64,000 nt of DNA. It comes from Aliamphritea spongicola (GTDB lineage: Bacteria > Pseudomonadota > Gammaproteobacteria > Pseudomonadales > Balneatricaceae). A model generated the notes under the pieces. It worked only from the letters and a program-made list of their open reading frames with translations, did no database searches and was not told the origin of the DNA. The position numbers and the translations under genes were made by a program. How positions within the stretch are numbered: position 1 is the first letter of the stretch; each line of letters begins with the position of its first letter. Positions 19,258 through 26,199 of this stretch are shown here, one piece after another. Location of the stretch: assembly GCA_024347235.1 (NCBI GenBank), contig AP025283.1:1550001-1614000 (forward strand), read 5' to 3'.

Positions 19258-20106
19258 TTACGCCATGCCGATAATTTTGCGCAGTTCCAGCAGAACTGAT
19301 TCGCCTTCTTCCAGTGGCAGGCCGTCTTCTGTCAGTTCGTTCAGGCGGGTAACGCCGTCAACACTGCCAAGGCTGGACAGGTATTCCAGAATTTCCAGTG
19401 GCTTAACTGCTTCCAGCAGGTCGATGTTGTTCCACAGGCTCAGGAAGGACATGATGCCGTATGCGCCCCAGTTGGAAACGTCGGCGATACACAGTTCATC
19501 AACGCGGGTAGAGGCTGATACGATATCCAGGTCTTTCAGGGCTTCGGTGATGTTACCCATGCCGATTTCGTTACCGCCGTCGCCGATGCCGATGGTCGGG
19601 CATTTAGCGTTATTGATGAAGGTGTCGAAACAGGCAGTACGCGGGCTGATGCTTTCGCCGCGCATGTTGTAGTAACCGCCGTCAGCCGCCTGGCCCGGAC
19701 GTTCGATAGACAGAACCGCATCCGGGTTGTAGTGGTACAGGGCCTGGAAGGCTTCCAGTTTACGTTCCTGGTGTTCACCTACACGGATTTCATGCACGCG
19801 GAAATCTTTCATCAGGGCTTGTGAAACCGGTGGGCCACAAACGATCACAGGGGTGGCACCCAGGGTTTCCAGTGCGCGGTACAGGGCGATAGCGCCTACA
19901 GGGCCGTCGGTTTCAAACGTATCAACTACCGGGAAGCCGGTGCCGATCAGAACGTGACCTTTACATTTGTTGAGGATACGCGCTGCACGCAGGTAGTAAC
20001 CGGTTTGCAGGGCAGGCTGCACGGTTTTCATACCGCGCAGGTTACGGGCAACCAGAGCATCTTCGATTTGCTGGCTCAGCGCCGCCTCATTCACTAAATT
20101 TTCCAT
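19258..20106 (-). CDS. DUF4392 protein, D-glutamate cyclase C-terminal-like
   Basis: 282 residues, intact. GHVLIGTGFPVVDTFETDGP and later TIGIGDGGNEIGMGNI are the conserved blocks of the DUF4392 family, the C-terminal domain of the mitochondrial D-glutamate cyclase DGLUCY. That enzyme interconverts D-glutamate and 5-oxo-D-proline. Here it closes an operon with PxpCBA and the DUF1445 protein, the other half of DGLUCY, as separate genes. The D-glutamate activity of the bacterial split form is inferred from family and neighbourhood. A 210-base gap separates it from pxpC. Confidence 0.8.
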   Translation of the reverse strand: MENLVNEAALSQQIEDALVARNLRGMKTVQPALQTGYYLRAARILNKCKGHVLIGTGFPVVDTFETDGPVGAIALYRALETLGATPVIVCGPPVSQALMKDFRVHEIRVGEHQERKLEAFQALYHYNPDAVLSIERPGQAADGGYYNMRGESISPRTACFDTFINNAKCPTIGIGDGGNEIGMGNITEALKDLDIVSASTRVDELCIADVSNWGAYGIMSFLSLWNNIDLLEAVKPLEILEYLSSLGSVDGVTRLNELTEDGLPLEEGESVLLELRKIIGMA

Positions 20107-20316
20107 AGGTCATCTCTCTTTTTGTCTGCTGTCGCGGATCGGGCCGGTGACTTAACACCGCTTTGGCTGATCCGTCCGGGCAGCACCAAAAGTTTATTAA
20201 CAGCTGATTACAGCACGCCGTAACCGCATTTTTATATCAGTAAATCGTCAGTTGGCCGGTGGCTGGCTGCAGTTACTTGTCATGCTGCAATCAGCCGGGC
20301 CGGCACTGTTTTTCGC

Positions 20317-21252
20317 TTACAGAGCTTCTGGCTCGGTCCGTGCGAAGCGCGCCTGTTCCAGGCAGCGCAGGTTGTGTGCAGCGTCGATGCTGATCTCTTC
20401 AAAAGATACCGCAGAGCCTGGCAGTAGTTGGGTCAGGCGCGCGGTGTCCATGGCGATCATGGAGCCGATCTTCGGATAACCACCGATGGTCTGGCGGTCA
20501 TTTAGCAGTACGATAGGCTGGCCGTCTGCCGGTACCTGAATGGCACCGTGGCAGATGCCTTCGGACAGGATACCGTCGATAGATGGCGTGATTTGTGGCC
20601 CTTCCAGACGGTAGCCCATGCGGTCAGCACGGTCAGTTACTTTATATTCGCTGCTGAAGAACAGGCGTTTCTGAACATCGCTGAAGGCGTCCTGCTGGTA
20701 ACCGGTGATTACCCGCAGGGAAACCGCCGCGGTGTAATCCGGACGGAATGCTTCGGGCAGACGGTAAACCTGCTGGTCTGCTGCAGGCTCTGCAGGCAGG
20801 ATGTCCCCTTGTTGCAGTTTTTCGCCGTTCAGTCCGCCGATCCCCTCACGGGTAACAGTGGCGGTGCTGGTGAAGCTCTTAGCAACAGTAAAGCCACCGC
20901 TGACTGCCAGGTAGGCACGGGCGCCGGCGCTGGAGAAGCCAATGTCGATACGGTCTCCGGCCTGAACTTTATGGGCACACCAGCCTTCCTGTTCGGTACC
21001 GTTGATTTTCAGCGGCATGGAGGCGCCGGTCAGGACGATATAGGTATCGCACTGGGCTTCCATTACCAGACCACCGATGCTGATTTCCAGCGCCGTAGCG
21101 TTGCTGTCGTTATTCAGCAGGCGGTTGGCCCAGGCAAAGGCATTGCTGTCCAGCGGGCCGCCGGTGGTCAGGCCGATACGGTGCTGACCGATACGGCCGG
21201 CATCCTGAATCAGGGTTAGCAGGCCTGGCTGTAATACTTTAAATCCGCTCAT
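20317..21252 (-). CDS. pxpC: 5-oxoprolinase subunit C (biotin-dependent carboxyltransferase/KipA family)
   Basis: 311 residues, intact. FKVLQPGLLTLIQDAGRIGQ at the N-terminus, GGPLDSNAFAWANRLL, and the C-terminal VLLNDRQTIGGYPKIGSMI are hallmark blocks of the PxpC/KipA family. With PxpA and PxpB it hydrolyses 5-oxoproline to glutamate at the cost of ATP. Start ATG overlaps the pxpB stop region (TAATG), indicating coupled translation. Confidence 0.93.
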   Translation of the reverse strand: MSGFKVLQPGLLTLIQDAGRIGQHRIGLTTGGPLDSNAFAWANRLLNNDSNATALEISIGGLVMEAQCDTYIVLTGASMPLKINGTEQEGWCAHKVQAGDRIDIGFSSAGARAYLAVSGGFTVAKSFTSTATVTREGIGGLNGEKLQQGDILPAEPAADQQVYRLPEAFRPDYTAAVSLRVITGYQQDAFSDVQKRLFFSSEYKVTDRADRMGYRLEGPQITPSIDGILSEGICHGAIQVPADGQPIVLLNDRQTIGGYPKIGSMIAMDTARLTQLLPGSAVSFEEISIDAAHNLRCLEQARFARTEPEAL

Positions 21253-21953
21253 TACAGTTCGCCTCCCAGAGACAGAAATTCATCACGTTCGATTGGCTCA
21301 AAACGAATCCGGTCACCTACCTGCACTGGCATGCTTGGGGTAGCGTCCGGGTTAAACATGCGGGTAGGGCACAGGCCGATCAGGTTCCAGCCACCCGGAG
21401 AAACCGCCGGGTAAACCGCTGTCTGGCGGTCGGCAATGGCCACAGCACCGCGGGGTACTTTCTGACGCGGTGTGGAAAGGCGGGGCGCAGCAATGCGCTC
21501 GTCCACTTCGCCCAGATAAGCAAAGCCCGGCGCGAAGCCGATGGCATAAACCCGGTATTCCATTTCGCTGTGAATCTTAATGACTTCTTCCACGCTCAGG
21601 TTGGCGCGGGTGGCCAGATCTTCAAGGTCCGGGCCGGATTCGGTGCTGTAGTAAGCCGGCAGTTTAACTAAACGGCCTTCTGATGCTTCACCGGAGGCCT
21701 GATCGCTCAGTGCGGTGCGAATACGGCGGCGTACTTCCAGATGGTCACAGGCCAGCGGGTTAAAGATTACCAGCAGGGATGCATAGGAAGGCACCATATC
21801 AATCAGCACGTCGGCCAGCACGGTTTCCAGTGCGTCGACGGCCTGCTGAACTTTCGCGGATACCGCCGGATCGGTCTTTTCGCCGAAATACAGGATCAGG
21901 GCGTTTTCGCCGGCGATTTCGACTCTCGGAGTTTGATATTCAGTCTGGCTCAT
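21252..21953 (-). CDS. pxpB: 5-oxoprolinase subunit B (KipI family)
   Basis: About 233 residues. The start is the ATG at 21953 ([20 protein letters not shown]), which overlaps the pxpA stop as ATGA; the longer reading frame upstream is antisense-free but runs inside pxpA. YAIGFAPGFAYLGEVDERIA and VAIADRQTAVYPAVSPGGWN are the conserved KipI/PxpB blocks. Forms the PxpB-PxpC complex. Confidence 0.93.
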   Translation of the reverse strand: MSQTEYQTPRVEIAGENALILYFGEKTDPAVSAKVQQAVDALETVLADVLIDMVPSYASLLVIFNPLACDHLEVRRRIRTALSDQASGEASEGRLVKLPAYYSTESGPDLEDLATRANLSVEEVIKIHSEMEYRVYAIGFAPGFAYLGEVDERIAAPRLSTPRQKVPRGAVAIADRQTAVYPAVSPGGWNLIGLCPTRMFNPDATPSMPVQVGDRIRFEPIERDEFLSLGGEL

Positions 21954-22683
21954 TGCTTGATCATCTCGCGGATTTCCTGAATGGCATTGACGCCGTCCAT
22001 GTTGTCTCCGTGTACGCACAGGGTGTCAGCACGCAGGTTCAGAACATTGCCGCTTACCGTGGTAATGGTGCCCTGTTCTTTCAGTTGCTTCACCTGAGCC
22101 AGCATTTTGTCTTTGGTGTGTACTGCGCCCGGCTTGCTGCGGGCCAGCAGTTTGCCGTCGTCGTCGTAGCAACGGTCGGCAAAAATTTCGAACCACAGGG
22201 AGATACCAGCTGCATCCGCTTCCGCCTGAATGGTGTCGGCTTCCGGGGTGCTTTGCAGCATAAGTACCAGTGGGCGGTGGTAAGACGCGATGGCTTCCAT
22301 GATGACCTGACGGACTTCAATGTTGGCCATCATGTCGTTGTACATAGCGCCGTGTGGCTTCACGTAGGCCAGTGTCAGGCCCAGGCTGGCAGCCATACCG
22401 TCGATGGCAGCGATCTGATACATCACCATAGCTTTCAGTTCAGCCGGGGATGCCTTGATGCTGCGGCGGCCGAAGCCCACCAGATCCGGGTAGCCCGGGT
22501 GCGCACCGATGGTGACATTGTTTTCTTTGGCCAGTTTCAGGGTTTTTCCAGCACCAGCGGATCGCCGGCGTGGAAACCACAGGCGATGTTGGCCTGATCG
22601 ATATGCGGCATAACCGCTTCATCCAGACCCATTTTCCAGGAGCCGAAGCTTTCACCCAGGTCACAGTTCAGTTGTAACGTCAT
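21950..22683 (-). CDS. pxpA: 5-oxoprolinase subunit A (LamB/YcsF family), one frameshift
   Basis: About 244 residues after restoring one A in the run near 22545. Starts [17 protein letters not shown], followed by [10 protein letters not shown] and, after repair, [27 protein letters not shown] is the further family signature. Metal-dependent (beta/alpha)7 barrel that phosphorylates and hydrolyses 5-oxoproline with PxpBC. CAGGAG ribosome site upstream of the ATG. Confidence 0.92.
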
Positions 22684-22706
22684 GATAATTTCTCCTGTGC
22701 GCCGGT

Positions 22707-23494
22707 TTACAGAACGGCCAGACGGCTGTTTGGCAGGTCAGTGATCAGCATGTGGCCCGGGCTGTGGGTAATGCAGAAGTCAGGCTTGGCCTGTTCGATG
22801 GCAACCTGTGGGGTTACACCGCATGCCCAGAATACCGGCAGTTCGCCTTCTTTAATGGTAACGGCGTCGCCGAAGTCCGGGTTGTTGATGTCGCTGATGC
22901 CGATCTGGGACGGATCGCCCAGGTGCAGCGGGGCACCGTGTACTGACGGGAAGCGGGTACAGATCTGAACCGCGCGGATTGCATCAGCCGCTTTCATCGG
23001 GCGCATGCTGACCACGGTAGTACCGCTGAAGCGGCCAGCGCTGCGGCATTCGATGTTGGTACGGTACATAGGGACGTTAACGCCTTCTGTAATGTTGCGT
23101 ACTTCCAGGCCGTCAGCAATCAGGGCTTCTTCAAATGAGAAAGAGCAACCCAGTACGAAGGTCACCAGGTCATCGCGCCAGTAATCTTTACATCGGCGAC
23201 TTCGGCGGTCATTACGCCGTTTTCATAAATGCGGTATTTCGGGATATCGGAGCGGATATCCAGATCTTCACCCAGGTCTGGCAGCATGAAAGCGCCAGGC
23301 TGGCCGGACATGCCAACGATCGGGCACGGCTTAGGGTTCAGCTGACAGAACTGCAGGAAGTCATTGGCCCATTCTTTTGGCATGATCGCCAGATTGCCCT
23401 GTACAAAACCCTGAGCGAAACCTGAAGTGTTACCGGTGAATTCACCGCTGCGGATTTGCTGGCGAATTGCCAGTGGCGTCATATCTGCGTTCAT
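22707..23494 (-). CDS. DUF1445 putative hydro-lyase, D-glutamate cyclase N-terminal-like (one frameshift)
   Basis: About 263 residues. [20 protein letters not shown], then after one A is restored near 23175 [19 protein letters not shown], the strongest family signature, and [15 protein letters not shown] near the end. DUF1445 forms the N-terminal half of mammalian D-glutamate cyclase and otherwise occurs as stand-alone putative hydro-lyase in bacteria. First gene of the pxp operon, 23 bases before pxpA, which supports a role in supplying 5-oxoproline. Confidence 0.85.
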
Positions 23495-23658
23495 AATAAA
23501 CCTTACTCTGAAACGGCTTGGCCGCTATTGTCTTTATTGTCATATACAGGCTGATTCTGAGCATAAAGTATATGCTCTGTGCTGAATGCAGCCAGCGGGC
23601 ACTGGCCGACAGGACCAGCGGTGCTGTCGGCAGGGAAATTCTGTGCAGGGAGGGGTGG

Positions 23659-23862
23659 CTAGCAGGCGGTGGCCTGTTGTGTCAGCCACTGATCAACCGC
23701 CTGTTTGGTGCGGGCGAAGAATACGACCCGGGCAACGGTGCTCAGTGCGCCGTTATGATTGACATTACGGCGGTAAACCCACCAGCTGTCGCTGGCTTTT
23801 TCGACAACTTCATCAACGTGACGGATTTGCTGAAACTGGTGAAGAGGCATCGCTGTTCGCAT
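23659..23862 (-). CDS. small hypothetical protein
   Basis: 67 residues from the ATG at 23862 (longer in-frame starts up to 23922). Contains WWVYRRNVNHNGALSTVARVVFFARTKQAVDQWLTQ, a balanced soluble composition. No family recognised; located upstream of the pxp operon on the same strand but 165 bases away. Could be spurious. Confidence 0.4.
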   Translation of the reverse strand: MRTAMPLHQFQQIRHVDEVVEKASDSWWVYRRNVNHNGALSTVARVVFFARTKQAVDQWLTQQATAC

Positions 23863-24059
23863 GGTTGTTATTCTCGTATCAGGCTCGCGAAAAATTCTCA
23901 GACTGGCATTTTTACCTGTCACCCGGATGGCTGTCTAATGAATAATGATTGCTACATCTGATAATTTTTTTATCAGGATTTGCCGGTCTGTAACGATTGA
24001 GGCCCGCTTGGCTATGCGGGGCAGAAATGTGCTCCATTAGCAGTTTTTATGTCTCTGTG

Positions 24060-24087
24060 TTGACAATAATCTCTGTCGGGGTATTAT
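24060..24087 (+). promoter_or_regulatory. sigma70 promoter for tRNA-Glu
   Basis: TTGACA at 24060-24065, 16-base spacer, TATTAT at 24082-24087, followed by a GC-rich discriminator (ACGCCCCG) typical of stringently controlled stable-RNA promoters. The tRNA begins about 95 bases downstream. Confidence 0.75.
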
Positions 24088-24182
24088 ACGCCCCGTCCTG
24101 AGGATGACCTGAAGGCAGCCGGTTATACGCTTATTTACAAGCACTTATAACTGAATGACTGAACGGAATTCCTACCTGCAGC

Positions 24183-24257
24183 GTCCCATTCGTCTAGTGG
24201 CCTAGGACACCGCCCTTTCACGGCGGTAACAGGGGTTCGAACCCCTATGGGACGCCA
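24183..24257 (+). tRNA. tRNA-Glu (anticodon UUC)
   Basis: Cloverleaf with acceptor GTCCCAT/ATGGGAC, D arm GTCTAGTGGCCTAGGAC, anticodon stem CCGCC/GGCGG around CTTTCAC, and encoded CCA. It is 75 bases; compared with the canonical 76-base tRNA-Glu one C is missing from the 3' strand of the T stem (TTCGAAC followed by CCCT instead of CCCCT), which I attribute to a homopolymer undercall. Confidence 0.95.
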
Positions 24258-24434
24258 CTTTCTCTTCCTGATGTTTCTGTTTTATTTTCCATATCTGATT
24301 TTTCTTACACTGGATTTGTACCCATTCCGGTGAGATTGCTATTTTTCTGCCATACTTTATTTCAAGATCAGGCTGCGGCATGTCTTTGTGATCCCGGTCA
24401 GCCTGGCGTTGTAAGCGAGATAAGGGGTGAGCAC

Positions 24435-24857
24435 ATGTTAACCGATTACCAGCCTCTGGATTTGGACCGCATTGCATTGCTGGCGACGACCCGGCCGGCT
24501 GTGATTGACCGGTATCTGCGGTTTAAGGTTCGTCAGATTATCAGCCAGGCAAAGCCTGAATCCCGCATCATGCTGGAGCGTTTGCAGTTCCGGATGGATG
24601 CTATCCGACGCCGTGCCAGTTCACCTCTGCACGCCTGTATTCAGATTTCGAAGTTTATGCATGAGCAGCTCTGGGAGCTGAATGACGTGCTGCGAAACGG
24701 AGTTGCGCTGTCGCATCCGAAAGGTGTGGCGAGTGTGGATGAGGATAAGCCCGCGCCTCCGGCTTCTGAGCTGCCCACACTTAAAGCAAAGGTGCTACCC
24801 TTTAAGCGTAAGCTCGATAAACATCTGCCGGCTAAGAATAAGCCGGGTAAGCATTAG
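24435..24857 (+). CDS. DUF3135-like protein
   Basis: About 140 residues from the ATG at 24435, chosen for its AAGGGGTGA ribosome site; an in-frame ATG at 24330 would start inside the tRNA trailer. The first hundred residues (LDLDRIALLATTRPAVIDRY, RLQFRMDAIRRRASSPLHAC, ISKFMHEQLWELND) fit DUF3135, a small helical family of unknown function. The tail is lysine- and proline-rich. Single gene followed by a terminator. Confidence 0.7.
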   Translation: MLTDYQPLDLDRIALLATTRPAVIDRYLRFKVRQIISQAKPESRIMLERLQFRMDAIRRRASSPLHACIQISKFMHEQLWELNDVLRNGVALSHPKGVASVDEDKPAPPASELPTLKAKVLPFKRKLDKHLPAKNKPGKH

Positions 24858-24911
24858 GTTTTTCTTCGGAAGCCTGTTTGTCAGGTTTTCGGTGTAAAAG
24901 GCCGCGAGGCC

Positions 24912-24948
24912 AAAAACCGCAGTTGTCTCGGGGACGATTGCGGTTTTT
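24912..24948 (+). terminator. rho-independent terminator
   Basis: AAAAACCGCA / TGCGGTTTTT stem with a 17-base loop, downstream of the DUF3135 gene. Confidence 0.7.
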
Positions 24949-25005
24949 CGTTTTCATTGTGTCTGACCTGAGTGGTCAGGCACTTTGCTGGTGGAGCGCC
25001 CCAGC

Positions 25006-25033
25006 AAAAAGCCACCTGTTCAGGTGGCTTTTT
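25006..25033. terminator. bidirectional rho-independent terminator
   Basis: AAAAAGCCACCTG-TT-CAGGTGGCTTTTT perfect hairpin between the convergent DUF3135 gene and the fds operon end. Confidence 0.9.
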
Positions 25034-25049
25034 GTGGGCTCAGCGAAGG

Positions 25050-25271
25050 CTATTTTTGCAGCTGAGTTACCGCCTGGCGGGCGATGTCGTTCAGTTCTTC
25101 ACCACCTTCGTTCAGATACTCATTGATCTGCTGCTTCATCGGGCGGGCCCAGAAGCGGGTGATGTGTGACGCCACAGCGTTAGCTGCATCGTCAGCGGTA
25201 CCAACGTGAACGTTGTTGTCTGCAATTTGATTAACCATTTTAATCAGACTGCTCAGTGTTGCATTTCCCAT
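25050..25271 (-). CDS. fdsD: formate dehydrogenase delta subunit
   Basis: 73 residues. LIKMVNQIADNN near the start and VASHITRFWARPMKQQINEY match FdsD, a small subunit found only with soluble NAD-dependent formate dehydrogenases and needed for assembly or stability. Last gene of fdsGBACD. Confidence 0.9.
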   Translation of the reverse strand: MGNATLSSLIKMVNQIADNNVHVGTADDAANAVASHITRFWARPMKQQINEYLNEGGEELNDIARQAVTQLQK

Positions 25272-25316
25272 GGATCTACTCCATTTATGCCCGGTCAGTA
25301 CGCCTGACCGGTTCAG

Positions 25317-26179
25317 TTAATCTCTCGGTATGTCTGACCGGTTGTAAACAACGTGTTTACCCGGGCGGGCAAAACCAATCAGGTTAAGGCCTGACTGTTT
25401 GGCCAGATCCAGTGCCAGACCGGTGGGGGCAGAGACTGCCACCAGGGTCGGTACGCCACAGCTACTGGCTTTATGAACCATTTCGTAGCTGGCGCGGCTG
25501 GATACCAGGGTAAAACCGGTGGTCAGATCGACCTTGTCACGTTTCAGTGCGCCGAGCAGTTTGTCCAGCGCGTTATGACGACCCACGTCTTCGCGAATCA
25601 CCTCAATGTCACCATTCAGGTTGCACCAGGCGGCACCGTGAAATGCACCGGTCAGTGACTGCAGCGGCTGGCGCTGAGTCAGCTGAGAGATGGCGGTTTC
25701 AACGGCTGTCGCGCTGATCAGTTCAGTCTTAGTGACTTTACGGATCGGGCGAATGGCCTGTTGCAGTGACTCTGCACCGCACAGGCCACAACCGGTGCGG
25801 CCTGTCAGATTACGGCGACGCTGTTTCAGCAGGGCAGCACGCTGGCTGCTGATTGCAACCTGGACTTCGATACCGGCGGTCAGACTGGCTGTCGGACGGA
25901 TCACTTCGATGCCATAGATCTCATCGCTGTGCTCGACAATGCCTTCGCTCAGGCTGAAGCCTGTGGCGAAGTCTTCCAGATCGTTGGGGCTGGCCATCAT
26001 CACGGCATGGGATATGCCGTTAAAGATCATGGCAACAGGCACCTCTTCAGCGATCTGATCTTCGGTGTCGGTTATCTGGTCCAGTTGCCGCCGGGTGACT
26101 TCAGCCCCCGGTGGCAATGTTGCAGTTCGGCGGCGAGCACTGGCTCGCCGGCGTCCTGCCTGAAACGTGGTTGGGTCAT
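25317..26179 (-). CDS. fdhD: formate dehydrogenase accessory sulfurtransferase FdhD/FdsC (one frameshift)
   Basis: About 288 residues. The ATG at 26179 (MTQPRFRQDAG) has GAGG at the right distance; restoring one G in the run near 26112 joins it to AEVTRRQLDQITDTEDQ and the rest. An uninterrupted alternative begins with GTG at 26219 inside fdsA. TGRTGCGLCGAESLQQ holds the persulfide-carrying cysteines; VGRHNALDKLLG is the other signature. Transfers sulfur to the molybdenum cofactor before insertion in FdsA. Confidence 0.88.
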
Positions 26180-26199
26180 CAATGTCCTCGTGACGTCTG

